Source: Cytophagales bacterium (GTDB lineage Bacteria > Bacteroidota > Bacteroidia > Cytophagales > Spirosomataceae). From it: a DNA stretch of 50,919 nucleotides. Below, one piece after another: positions 8,936 to 17,425 of the stretch. The notes beneath the pieces are model-generated. The model saw nothing but the letters and a program-made list of their open reading frames with translations. It was not told the DNA's origin and did no database searches. The stretch spans positions 1 through 50,919 of the forward strand of contig JAAFIU010000007.1 in the NCBI GenBank assembly GCA_013298805.1, read 5' to 3'. Within the stretch, counting starts at the first letter, position 1; every line of letters begins with the position of its first letter. The position numbers and the translations under genes are program-made.

Positions 8936-10141
8936 TCAACGTGTTTTTCTGGCAGGCATACTTGGCATGAATGGATTTTTGGTTGTAGTTTCAGCAGTTT
9001 TTTCTTTGCTGATGCCCAAAATAACGATATCATTAACTTTAAGATTTCCAGAAACTTCGGTAAAACTTCCATCAGTTATGCCTATCGTGACTTTATGTGG
9101 AATAATTGTTTCGTCTTGCTTAATCCAAAGAAACGCTTGATCACCTTCCGATAAACTTCCGATTCTTGCACTTTTGAATTGTATTTTTATTGAATCTGGC
9201 AGCGTTTTATCGTTTTCGTAATATTCGGCAGGAGGGATAAAATGGAAAGAGTTGGCAGGAACTTTCAGAATATTATTATGCTTTTGAACGATAATATTAA
9301 TGTTGGCGGTTAGTCCTGGCATCAGTTTTAAAGCTTTATTGGGAGCATTTATGATAACGGTATAGTTCACCACATTTTGAATAACATTGGGCAATAATCT
9401 GATTTGCAATATTTTACCACTAAAAGTCTCATTCGGAAAAGCATCAACCGTAAATGTTGCTTGCTGACCAACTTTTACTTCGCCAATATCGGCTTCATCA
9501 ACATTGGCTTGTACCTGCATTTTAGATAAATCATTGGCGATTGTAAAAAGGGTAGGCGTATTGAAACTCGCAATTACAGTCTGACCAACATCAACATTTC
9601 GAGAAATAATTTTGCCAGAAATCGGAGCGGTTATTTTGGCATATTTTAGATTTATTTTGGCTCTTCTCAACAATGAATTGGCTGATTTTACACTGCTTTG
9701 TGCTGATTTATAATTAGTTAGAGCTACGTCATAATCAGCACGGGGCAACACTAAAGAATCGTATAAAAGCTTGGTACGGTCGTATTCGGTTTTCATTTGA
9801 TGGACTTCCAATTGGGCTTTTTCCATCGAAGCCATTGCATCTTCTTTGGTAGCTGCCAAAAAAGTAGTGTCAATCATGGCAATTAACTGCCCTTTTTTCA
9901 CCACCGTATTCCAATCAGCGTACAGGCTCGAAATTACGCCCGAAACCTGCGTACCCACCTGCACGGTAGTATCAGCACTGATAGAACCCGTTGAGGTAAC
10001 TATCAGGCTGATGTCTCCACTCTGAACAGGCGAAGTCTTCCAAGAAATGGCTTGGGTCTGGTTTTTGGTATAAAAATAGTATCCGAGTACGGCGGCAATA
10101 ATGACCACAATCGACCAAATGATAATCTTGTTATTTTTCAT
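8936..10141 (-). CDS. MacA-like periplasmic adaptor (HlyD/RND-MFP family)
   Basis: From the ATG at 10141 this is a 401-residue adaptor. An N-terminal signal anchor (K-N-N-K-I-I-I-W-S-I-V-V-I-I-A-A-V-L-G) is followed by a lipoyl-like half (V-Q-V-G-T-Q-V-S-G-V-I), a long helical hairpin, the second lipoyl half (A-P-I-S-G-K-I-I-S-R-N-V-D-V-G-Q-T-V) and barrel/membrane-proximal domains. Family members link an inner-membrane pump to an outer-membrane channel. The frame is open upstream to 10270, but that extension lies inside the SHOCT gene and is not a plausible leader. The 10141 start sits 7 bp after the SHOCT stop. It ends with a Pro/Arg-rich tail. Co-transcribed with the ABC genes. Confidence 0.92.
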   Translation of the reverse strand: MKNNKIIIWSIVVIIAAVLGYYFYTKNQTQAISWKTSPVQSGDISLIVTSTGSISADTTVQVGTQVSGVISSLYADWNTVVKKGQLIAMIDTTFLAATKEDAMASMEKAQLEVHQMKTEYDRTKLLYDSLVLPRADYDVALTNYKSAQSSVKSANSLLRRAKINLKYAKITAPISGKIISRNVDVGQTVIASFNTPTLFTIANDLSKMQVQANVDEADIGEVKVGQQATFTVDAFPNETFSGKILQIRLLPNVIQNVVNYTVIINAPNKALKLMPGLTANINIIVQKHNNILKVPANSFHFIPPAEYYENDKTLPDSIKIQFKSARIGSLSEGDQAFLWIKQDETIIPHKVTIGITDGSFTEVSGNLKVNDIVILGISKEKTAETTTKNPFMPSMPARKTR

Positions 10142-10148
10142 TTTTGCC

Positions 10149-10364
10149 TCATTTCGTTTCAAGAATGCTTTTTTGGTCTTGGTATTCTTCCTTAGAAATA
10201 TGCCCAGATGCAAAACGTTTTTTGAGAATATCCAATGGAGAATCCCTCTTTTTATCTTGAAAAGGCACATACAAAGGGGTAGCGAATATCCAAAGCATCA
10301 TCACAAACCAAATGAACCACCAAATAAGGTGCATACCGTAGAAATTATAGCCGTTGTTAATCAT
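10149..10364 (-). CDS. Small membrane protein with SHOCT domain
   Basis: A 71-residue protein with one membrane segment (about residues 11-32, very rich in Trp, Phe and Met: H-L-I-W-W-F-I-W-F-V-M-M-L-W-I-F) and a C-terminal SHOCT domain. The SHOCT signature is P-L-D-I-L-K-K-R-F-A-S-G-H-I-S-K-E-E-Y. SHOCT tails are common short oligomerisation-like domains of unknown role. It is first in the operon with the MacA-like gene starting 7 bp after it. Regulon site B lies about 45 bp upstream of its ATG, so it is the entry point of the SHOCT-MacAB(-MgtA) transcript. It may be an accessory or regulator of the pump. Confidence 0.88.
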   Translation of the reverse strand: MINNGYNFYGMHLIWWFIWFVMMLWIFATPLYVPFQDKKRDSPLDILKKRFASGHISKEEYQDQKSILETK

Positions 10365-10409
10365 AGTTTTAGGTTTAAAGGTTTATTCCTAAAGAATTTT
10401 AAGACTTAA

Positions 10410-10477
10410 CAAAGGTGGGTGTCTTCAAGAGAAAAACGTTACATAAATCTGTAAATAGCTTACATTATTCACACATT
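10410..10477 (-). promoter_or_regulatory. Shared regulon promoter, site B (before SHOCT-MacAB operon)
   Basis: Minus strand: AATGTGTGAAT from 10477, 14-mer GTGAATAATGTAAG at 10472-10459, second half-site ending ATGTAAC at 10438 exactly 21 bp on, then a 21-bp gap and ACCTTTG at 10416-10410. Predicted transcription start is near 10403, about 40 nt before the SHOCT ATG. Confidence 0.78.
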
Positions 10478-10536
10478 AGGAACGTAGTGATTAGTGATTA
10501 GAAAATTTGTGAGATACTGGTTATTGACGGTCTTCG

Positions 10537-10602
10537 CTATCCCGTCTGACTATCGTCTGACTGACTCCAAGTATTAGGTCAGACGATAGTCAGACGAGAT
10601 AG
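10537..10602. terminator. 25-bp inverted repeat downstream of P2 ATPase gene
   Basis: Arms 10537-10561 and 10578-10602 pair with a single C/T difference (a G-U wobble in RNA) around a 16-nt loop. Each arm itself contains GTCTGAC twice, so alternative foldings are possible. It lies 37 bp past the stop of the P2-type ATPase gene (minus strand) and before the SHOCT promoter, so it plausibly insulates the two operons. No U-run on either side. Confidence 0.65.
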
Positions 10603-10638
10603 CCATACCATTCAAGAAATGGAAAACTCCTATTTAGT

Positions 10639-13143
10639 TTATTTCTTAAATTTCCTAATAAAGAGTTTAGCGAATTCGTACCAAATAACCGCTGTGAAAC
10701 CGACCAAGACACAAAGCCCTAATTGTGATGGGTTTAACTGCTCAAATTTGAAGAATTTTGTGAGAGGTTTTACATATAAAATCATGGCTGACATCAAAAC
10801 TGTGAGTCCAATGATTAAAATAACAAGATTATTTTTATAGGTTAAAGTAGTAAAAATTGAATAGTAGAATGAGCGATTTACCAATACCAAAAATATATTA
10901 GAAGTTATTAAAGTTGTGAACACCATTGTACGAGTTAGTCCTTCATCATGACCATTTTGAACAGAATATTGGTACATAAATAAAGTACCAACAGTAATGA
11001 TTAAGCCCTGTAAAATGCTAAACGAGAGTTCTTTCCAACTAAAAAAGCTGGTAGTGAATGGTCGAGGTTTTTCGGTCATCGCATTTTTCTCTAAGGGTTC
11101 ATTTTCGTATAAAATGGAACAGGTTGGTCCCATGATGATTTCTAAGAAAATAATATGAACTGGCGAGAAAATATTAGGATAAACCCAACCCAAAGCAAGC
11201 GGAATAAATACCGTAAGAATGATAGGAATGTGAATAGAAATGACAAAACGGAATGCTTTTTTGAGGTTGGCATAGATTCGTCTGCCCGCCGCTACGGCAT
11301 TGACCATTTTTGATAAATCATCATTCACCAAAATCAGAGAAGCGGCTTCTTTGGCAATGGCTGTTCCTTTTTTACCCATCGCAATGCCAATATGAGCAGA
11401 TTTGAGGGCAGGGCCGTCATTTACGCCATCGCCTGTCATCGCTACAATTTGATTATTGGCTTTAAGAGCATTAACAATTTTTAGTTTTGCTTCGGGAAAC
11501 ATTCGGGTAAAAATTTGAAATTCCATCACTTTTGCTTTCAAATCTGCCTCTGATAATTTCATTAATTCATCACCAGTAATACTTTTTTCATAACCCCTAA
11601 AACCAACTTGTTGAGCAATTGCGGTGGTGGTTTCGGCATTGTCGCCCGTAATGATTTTCACATCGATACCCGCTTTATAAAATTTCTCTAAAACGGCATG
11701 AATATTTTTCTTCGGAGGGTCATTAAAGGCAATAATTCCTTTAAAAACAAACTTGAAATCTTGTTGGTTTTCGGGAAAATTATCACCCGAAAAATCAGCT
11801 TCACCAACCGCTAAAACTCGATAACCTTCTGCGGATAAGGATTTAATCTGGTCATTTATTTCTTTCTTTTCGGTTTCGGATAATTCACAAATTGCCATAA
11901 TTGCCTCGGCGGCTCCTTTGGCAGCAATGATTCTGTTCTTAGATTTATCTTCAAAAATATGCGTCATCATTGGTGGTTTTCCACTCAATGGATATTCGTG
12001 AATCATTTTGAAATTTGGCCTTTCATCATCCTTAAAAACTTGCTCATACGACTTGTGTAATGCCGTTTCCATAGGGTCAAATGGAATAGGTTCGCTCGCA
12101 AAAGTGGCAATTTTAATCAATTGCTTTTCGTCTTCGGTATTTACGTTTTCAATGTTGGTTATTTTCTTAGAACTTAACACAAAAATTCTCTCCAAGCTCA
12201 TTTTGTTTTCGGTAATTGTACCCGTTTTATCCGTGCATATAACGGTTGCACTTCCCAATGTTTCAACGGTTTTCATTTGTTTTACCACAATTCCTTTCTT
12301 CATCAATCGCCACGCACCCACAGCCATAAAAGTGGTAAATGCCACAGGGATTTCTTCGGGTAAAATACTCATGGCTAAAGTTAAAGCCTTCAATAAACTA
12401 TCCAGAAGGCTTCGAGAATGAAAATAATTAATGCCCCAAACTATTAAAAAAACAACCGCACCAATGATGACCATATTTTTTACAAAATGGTTAATTTGGA
12501 GTTCCAAAGGTGTTTTTTCTTCTTCAATATTAGCTAAACTTTTACCGATTTTCCCTAATTTTGTTTCAGCAGCAATGGCAGTTATGGTGGCAATTGCCAA
12601 GCCACTCGCAACAGCAGTTCCTTGAAAAACGAGATTATTTTCTTGAGAATTATCTTTAAAAACCGCTAAAGATTCTCCCGTTAAAATGGATTCATTTACA
12701 GAAAAATCATTGGAATGCACAATTATTCCATCGGCAGCAATAGAAGTTCCTTCTTCAATCATCAAGCTATCTCCAACCACTAAATCGGTGCTATTTATTT
12801 CAATTACTTCGCCATTTCTTATGACTTTGCATTTGGGTTGCGTAAATTCTTTCAGTTTTTCGAGGGCATTTCTACTTCTTGAATCTTGAAAAAGAGTTAA
12901 AACGGCTTCCAACAAAATGGCTGTTGCTAAAAAAATACCATCAGCTACGTCGCCAATTACAAAATAGATAGTAGAAGCCAACAACAGCAAAATAACCATT
13001 GGCTCTTTTGCAATGCTTTTGAGGGCATTCCAAAAACCACTTTCTTTTTTATAGTTAGTTTGGTTGCTTCCGTATTGTTTTCGTGAGGCAATAACTTGCT
13101 GATTGCTCAGTCCCTGAATGTTAAAATTGCTTTGTGTCATCAT
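10639..13143 (-). CDS. P2-type cation-transporting P-ATPase
   Basis: An 834-residue pump with L-T-G-E-S (154-158), a P-E-E-I-P motif in transmembrane segment 4 (262-266), D305-K-T-G-T, and M-T-G-D-G-V-N-D-G-P-A-L-K. These place it with the Ca2+/Na+-type (P2) ATPases. P-E-E-[IF]-P instead of the P-E-G-L-P of classical Ca2+ pumps is seen in a bacterial subgroup whose ion is less certain. About ten membrane segments are visible. The start follows the L,D-transpeptidase stop by 2 bp, so it is the third gene of the minus-strand L,D-transpeptidase operon. Function as an ion pump is firm; Ca2+ as substrate is inference. Confidence 0.9.
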   Translation of the reverse strand: MMTQSNFNIQGLSNQQVIASRKQYGSNQTNYKKESGFWNALKSIAKEPMVILLLLASTIYFVIGDVADGIFLATAILLEAVLTLFQDSRSRNALEKLKEFTQPKCKVIRNGEVIEINSTDLVVGDSLMIEEGTSIAADGIIVHSNDFSVNESILTGESLAVFKDNSQENNLVFQGTAVASGLAIATITAIAAETKLGKIGKSLANIEEEKTPLELQINHFVKNMVIIGAVVFLIVWGINYFHSRSLLDSLLKALTLAMSILPEEIPVAFTTFMAVGAWRLMKKGIVVKQMKTVETLGSATVICTDKTGTITENKMSLERIFVLSSKKITNIENVNTEDEKQLIKIATFASEPIPFDPMETALHKSYEQVFKDDERPNFKMIHEYPLSGKPPMMTHIFEDKSKNRIIAAKGAAEAIMAICELSETEKKEINDQIKSLSAEGYRVLAVGEADFSGDNFPENQQDFKFVFKGIIAFNDPPKKNIHAVLEKFYKAGIDVKIITGDNAETTTAIAQQVGFRGYEKSITGDELMKLSEADLKAKVMEFQIFTRMFPEAKLKIVNALKANNQIVAMTGDGVNDGPALKSAHIGIAMGKKGTAIAKEAASLILVNDDLSKMVNAVAAGRRIYANLKKAFRFVISIHIPIILTVFIPLALGWVYPNIFSPVHIIFLEIIMGPTCSILYENEPLEKNAMTEKPRPFTTSFFSWKELSFSILQGLIITVGTLFMYQYSVQNGHDEGLTRTMVFTTLITSNIFLVLVNRSFYYSIFTTLTYKNNLVILIIGLTVLMSAMILYVKPLTKFFKFEQLNPSQLGLCVLVGFTAVIWYEFAKLFIRKFKK

Positions 13144-13145
13144 AA

Positions 13146-14867
13146 TTAATCGTCACCAAAAACTTCTTTGGCAAGTTGTGTGTCTAAATGATAGAGGTCA
13201 TTTCTGAAATTTAATTGTCCGTTTGAATCCACCCAAGCCGTAAAATAGGCAATATAAACGGGAACGGTTGGATTTAAACGAATGCCCGTTTGTGTATCAG
13301 TTTGTAAAATTTCGTTAACTTTTTCTGGATTCCAGTTTGGGGAATTTCTCAGAAGATAATTTGCCAATTTCAAGGGATTTTCTACCCGAATACACCCGTG
13401 ACTAAACGCTCTTTGGGATTCAGAAAATAAATGTTTTGAAGGTGTATCGTGCAAATAGATATGGTAATTATTGGGAAACATAAATTTCATTTTGCCCAAG
13501 GCATTAATATTGCCAGGTTTTTGCCGAAAGTTGAATGGCAAATTATTTGAGGTATATTTATTCCAATTGATTTCATTAGGATTTAATTCTTTATCTCCCA
13601 AAAAAACCTCCATATCGTTGTTTTTCAAGAAATTAGGATTTCTTTTGAGATGACTTAGGATTTCATTTTTAGCTATACTCATCGGAACTCCCCAATACGG
13701 ATTAAGGATAATTTGCGACATATTGCCTTTGAAAATACTCGTTTTTCGAGCCGTTTGTCCTACCACCACATTGGTTTCCCAAACTTGTTTTTGATTTTCA
13801 AAAATGTGTAATCTAAACTCTGGAATATTGATTAGCAGGTAATTATCCTCCATTTCAACGGGAATCCAACGCAAGCGTTCTAAATTCACCATCATTTGCT
13901 TGATTCTAAATTCAATGGGTTTGTTCAGTTCCGTTACTGTTTGGACATTTATTTTACCACTTTCTACCAAGCCCATTCTTTTCTGAAATTGCTTCACAGC
14001 AACGACTAAAGAATCGGTAAAATCAATGGTTTCATCATTAATTTTCAAATCTCCCATCAAGACTAAATGCTGTTTAACCTTCAATAAAACAGAGTCTTTT
14101 GAGCCAAGTATAAATTCTTTTTTTGAGGTATTAATAACAGGAAATCCTCCTTTGCGTTGAATGGCCCGGTACTGAATCAATTTATCTTTCAATCGAATAT
14201 AATACTGATTTACAGGCTCTTGCACACGTTCACACTTTGCCGAAGACACCAAAGAATCTAATAAAATTTGATAATTTTTCTGTTTTCGAGGAATAAACCA
14301 TTCTAAATCAAAGGTTTTCTTGCTTGTTCCGCCGTAAACTTTTTGGGCAAATCGAAAATAGGTTGAAGTCAGTAATAATTCTAATTGTTGAACTTGCTTT
14401 TTATTAGAAAGGAACTGCTTTTCGTTGGCATTTAAGAAAATTATTAACGAGTCTAAGTCATTATTTTTTAAACTTTTATCTTCAAAAACTTGCAGGTAGT
14501 TTTGGAGTCGGGCATGAAATGTACTTACTGCACAAGTTACCCCTCTTTGATTGAACCAAGCATATTGAAAGTTTCTATGCCCATAAAAGGTCTGAACTTC
14601 GTGTTGTACACTATCTGAAACTGCATATTTTTTATAAAATGAATCTAAAACCGTACTATCAAGCACCAATTCAGAAAAATTTTTAGAAGAATAAAGGGTA
14701 GAATCTGGGATTATATTGGGTGGTTTTTCGCTTTTATTTTGGCAATCTGCAAACGTCAAAACTATTAAAAACAATCCTAAAAAACGGTATGATTTTGAGG
14801 TTTGCAGAATGCGATTAAGCACCGCAATAAGGATTATTTCAACTATGAATATACAATAAACTTCCAT
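13146..14867 (-). CDS. L,D-transpeptidase (YcbB-like, YkuD domain)
   Basis: A large L,D-transpeptidase of about 573 residues from the ATG at 14867. A GTG at 14822 would give a shorter 26-residue signal sequence ending A-D-C, but the -1 Asp makes that lipobox atypical. After a linker come a scaffold region, a peptidoglycan-binding-like stretch ([17 protein letters not shown]) and a C-terminal YkuD domain with [13 protein letters not shown] and catalytic S-H-G-C-I-R-V. YcbB-type enzymes make 3-3 peptidoglycan cross-links in the periplasm. The frame is open to 14945 but that extension lies inside the preceding gene. The ATG choice overlaps the upstream gene by 29 bp. Confidence 0.9.
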   Translation of the reverse strand: MEVYCIFIVEIILIAVLNRILQTSKSYRFLGLFLIVLTFADCQNKSEKPPNIIPDSTLYSSKNFSELVLDSTVLDSFYKKYAVSDSVQHEVQTFYGHRNFQYAWFNQRGVTCAVSTFHARLQNYLQVFEDKSLKNNDLDSLIIFLNANEKQFLSNKKQVQQLELLLTSTYFRFAQKVYGGTSKKTFDLEWFIPRKQKNYQILLDSLVSSAKCERVQEPVNQYYIRLKDKLIQYRAIQRKGGFPVINTSKKEFILGSKDSVLLKVKQHLVLMGDLKINDETIDFTDSLVVAVKQFQKRMGLVESGKINVQTVTELNKPIEFRIKQMMVNLERLRWIPVEMEDNYLLINIPEFRLHIFENQKQVWETNVVVGQTARKTSIFKGNMSQIILNPYWGVPMSIAKNEILSHLKRNPNFLKNNDMEVFLGDKELNPNEINWNKYTSNNLPFNFRQKPGNINALGKMKFMFPNNYHIYLHDTPSKHLFSESQRAFSHGCIRVENPLKLANYLLRNSPNWNPEKVNEILQTDTQTGIRLNPTVPVYIAYFTAWVDSNGQLNFRNDLYHLDTQLAKEVFGDD

Positions 14868-15462
14868 TGGCGAGTACAGGCACAACCTGCGGTATAAGGG
14901 CTTGTGGGAGAGCTGGACAGCCAAAACTGCGACCAAGTCGTCCAAATTGTTTTACAAAAGTTGTACTTACATAATTTGCCCCGTGAATGATAATTTCACG
15001 ACGGCGGGCGTTATCGTTAATGCCTTTTTGTAATCCATTTAATAATAATGCCAAACCATGTTTGGGGCTTTGAATGGGATTGCCAACCAAATAAAAACCT
15101 AAGCTACTTTGATGAGATTCTAAATCGTTGGAAAAAGAATGAGCGATATTATCTCCCGATTTTTTTCCGTGGGCAACCAAAGAGGAAAATAACAACTTTT
15201 TCTTGGCAATGTCAATCACAAAAAACCTTTCGGTGGTTGAAGGCAAAGCAAAGTCAACGATGGTGATAATGGGCTTAGCAGGATGAAATTCTTGATAACC
15301 TAAAAAGGATTTTTTAAAAGCCTCATAATTGACAACTCCGTTTAAATGGCAGTCTGCGTAAAGCGTTTTTATGTCATCTTTTTCATCAATCACTTTTGGT
15401 ATTGATGTTCTTACAGGACTAAAATTGATAAATAATGCAAGGATATGAATGAGTAATTGCAT
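14839..15462 (-). CDS. Murein L,D-transpeptidase catalytic-domain family protein (YkuD_2)
   Basis: A 207-residue protein with an N-terminal hydrophobic signal sequence (about 1-20) and a YkuD_2-type catalytic domain. It has [27 protein letters not shown]160-G-A-N-Y-V and R-S-F-G-C182-P-A-L-P, the presumed catalytic His and Cys. It likely acts on peptidoglycan stem peptides in the periplasm. First gene of the operon with the YcbB-like enzyme and the P2 ATPase. An ACCTTTG -7-like box sits at 15559-15553 upstream, but without the operator seen at the regulon promoters. Confidence 0.87.
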   Translation of the reverse strand: MQLLIHILALFINFSPVRTSIPKVIDEKDDIKTLYADCHLNGVVNYEAFKKSFLGYQEFHPAKPIITIVDFALPSTTERFFVIDIAKKKLLFSSLVAHGKKSGDNIAHSFSNDLESHQSSLGFYLVGNPIQSPKHGLALLLNGLQKGINDNARRREIIIHGANYVSTTFVKQFGRLGRSFGCPALPQALIPQVVPVLANGSLLYIHS

Positions 15463-15599
15463 AATTGAAGATTGGGGTTTATACTATTTCATAGATAACA
15501 CTATAAATTACCAATTCATTGCATATACCTCAAAATCAATATTTTATTTTGACAAAGGTGCTTCGTTTAGAGGTTTTTATTACAACAGGACGAAAATTG

Positions 15600-16040
15600 C
15601 ATTTCTCAAACTATTTGTGTAGTTTTTGATAGCTTCCAATGTCAATGTAACCTTTTCTGTGTCTGTGATACTTATAAAGTGTTATTTTCGATGTACGGTC
15701 GCAAGCCCCTTATTGGGCCTAAAGTAAGATATTATAGCGTAAGTTTCTGTAATTCAACAAGTTGTCTTCAATATTTTTCATTTAATTTATTTCATAAACC
15801 ACTCATTGTCAACTACTTAACTTTCTTCAATTGTATTCAACTTTTCCCTCCCTCTTTTCTTATTAAATCCCTTCACTTGTACCCCAGCAAAAGTTAATAT
15901 TTTGTAGAAAGTTCTTCGACTTCCAATTTGAAAAGTCTTCAAAATTTGGGTTGTAGATTGTTTTTCAGCATCGTAGAGTTCTTTCACTTATTCCGCAATT
16001 TCTTGATAAGCTGGTTACAAGCCCTCGGGACGACCAACGT
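15600..16040. other. Non-coding stretch with possible recombinase debris
   Basis: No intact gene. On the minus strand, roughly 16015-15855 translates as a stop-interrupted segment (V-K-E-L-Y-D-A-E-K-Q-S, then R-R-T-F-Y-K-I-L) that resembles the C-terminal helix-turn-helix of a serine recombinase. The match is from memory and weak. The rest shows nothing recognisable. Confidence 0.3.
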
Positions 16041-16155
16041 TTGAGTGCATCAAAAAGTGTGGGGTAATCATGCCTCCAACTTGATTTCAAAAGGTTCATT
16101 TAAAAGTTTTGTTGCCCTAAAATTGAGATATTTCTTTATAAATTCTCCTTCACAA

Positions 16156-16287
16156 TGAGTGCATTAAAAAGTGTGTGGCAAGTTTTTATAGGCTGTGAGA
16201 AATTAGAAATTAAGCAGTTCAGTTGACTACCTAACAATGATACACAAAATTTTAATTTAGCTTGCCACACACTTTTTGATGGACTCC
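16156..16287. mobile_element. MITE-like element with about 21-bp terminal inverted repeats
   Basis: GTGCATTAAAAAGTGTGTGG and continuing CAAG at about 16159-16182 is mirrored by CTTGCCACACACTTTTT at 16261-16277 plus GATGGACTC. That is a 17-bp perfect core (16166-16182 against 16261-16277), extended with one or two mismatches at each outer end. The interior of about 80 bp has no gene. A third copy of the outer sequence (GAGTGCATCAAAAAGTGTG) lies at 16043-16061 in the same direction as the left arm, suggesting a nested or partly deleted insertion. Confidence 0.55.
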
Positions 16288-16392
16288 AAATTTATGGGAT
16301 TCTTAGCATTTGATCTGTGAACCAAAATCACTTGTATAAATGTATTCAGAACAACTTTTTAGTTTAGAATCCTTCTTCTATTAATTGTTATT

Positions 16393-17352
16393 TTATGGGC
16401 ATCTGATTCCCTTATTAAAATAATAGCGAAGCTTAAAGTTTGAAGTCCAATAGGCATCGTTCCCGACATTACCACGTTCAGGTATAGGATTGGGGTATCC
16501 AATGGTTGGGGGTAAGCTTTTGGCGGTTCCATTGTAAGTTGAAAAACCTTGACGATTACTGATCATATTAAAACTCTCCATTCTACTTTCGCCCGTTCTG
16601 GCATCAAATACTTCCGTACTTCTGTTTTCAAAAGGAATATTATCAGCTTGGTAAGGCATTGAGATAATATCGTCTAAAGCGTCCGAAAATGTTATTCGGT
16701 AGCAAATTTCTGCAACAAAATCCAGTCTTTGACTAAGTTTTTTCCTGATTCCAAAGCCTAATGGGATACTTAACCCAAGCGATGGGTTTATATTTGAAAC
16801 GTTTACATTTACCCAATCTCCCAATTGATTATTTGTTTTATCAAACTTATCCCGTACTTGTGGGGAACTACTGTATAGTGCTACCCCAGCTAATAAATAC
16901 GGCATTACGTCTGGTCTATTTCGCCTACGGTTACTAAAACCGTTCTTCAAGTTTAGCATCCCTATTACTGATGCTTCTTTAAGATCGTTTTTGAAGTGTA
17001 AATTTCTTAAAAACTGTAAATCAAAAGCATCAGATTGAGGGTTTGCAGCCATATTTTTACTGGTATATGTAAAATCGTCTGCTGAAATCCTAATCCAAGA
17101 AAATCCAAGCCTTGCAGAAAGAAAAGGGGAGAATTGATAGATGATGTTAGATGAAAAGTTCCATCTCACGGTAGAAATATACGAATATAAATTATTACTG
17201 GGATGTATATCGCCCAAGTAACTGGCCGTACCAGAGCCAATTTCAACAGCTATGTTTTTATCAAAACGTTCTTGTGTAGGTGTTAGATTTCGTCGTTGAG
17301 CGTAAGGACTCAGTTGATAAAGAAACAAAAGAAGGAAAAGATATTTTTTCAT
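16393..17352 (-). CDS. DUF6089-like outer-membrane beta-barrel (PorG-like)
   Basis: A 319-residue protein with a signal peptide (M-K-K-Y-L-F-L-L-L-F-L-Y-Q-L-S, cleavage near A-Q) and alternating strands typical of a small outer-membrane barrel. Close to the N-terminus is V-E-I-G-S-G-T-A-S-Y-L-G-D-I-H, which resembles the G-x-x-x-Y-x-G-D-L segment of DUF6089/PorG proteins. PorG is a T9SS component, but DUF6089 barrels are numerous and many are not PorG. The gene follows the giant T9SS substrate gene on the same strand, separated by a hairpin, so it may be a dedicated partner for its secretion or anchoring. The last residue cluster is Y-F-N-K-G-I-R-C-P. The barrel call is firm; the role is inferred. 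Confidence 0.75.
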   Translation of the reverse strand: MKKYLFLLLFLYQLSPYAQRRNLTPTQERFDKNIAVEIGSGTASYLGDIHPSNNLYSYISTVRWNFSSNIIYQFSPFLSARLGFSWIRISADDFTYTSKNMAANPQSDAFDLQFLRNLHFKNDLKEASVIGMLNLKNGFSNRRRNRPDVMPYLLAGVALYSSSPQVRDKFDKTNNQLGDWVNVNVSNINPSLGLSIPLGFGIRKKLSQRLDFVAEICYRITFSDALDDIISMPYQADNIPFENRSTEVFDARTGESRMESFNMISNRQGFSTYNGTAKSLPPTIGYPNPIPERGNVGNDAYWTSNFKLRYYFNKGIRCP

Positions 17353-17363
17353 ATTTTTTAAAT

Positions 17364-17414
17364 GTTAATTACTCAATAAGTCACCTTTTCAGATTCACTT
17401 ATTGAGTAATTAAC
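17364..17414 (-). terminator. 18-bp perfect hairpin after the giant adhesin gene
   Basis: Arms 17364-17381 and 17397-17414 are exact inverted complements (GTTAATTACTCAATAAGT) around a 15-nt loop. It lies 12 bp past the stop at 17426 and before the DUF6089 gene, on the minus strand. Read-through to the barrel gene would be partial. Confidence 0.8.
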
Positions 17415-17425
17415 AAAATTTTATT

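Noticed and set aside
10142-10270. N-terminal extension of the MacA-like gene
   Set aside because: It lies inside the SHOCT gene, and a proper signal anchor starts at the ATG at 10141.
14868-14945. N-terminal extension of the YcbB-like gene
   Set aside because: It lies inside the preceding L,D-transpeptidase gene and has no signal-like features.
15553-15584. ACCTTTG box and TGTAAT before the L,D-transpeptidase operon as a seventh regulon site
   Set aside because: The spacing is 19 instead of 21-22 bp and no GTGAAT-type first site lies 21 bp upstream. An ordinary -7 box is more likely.
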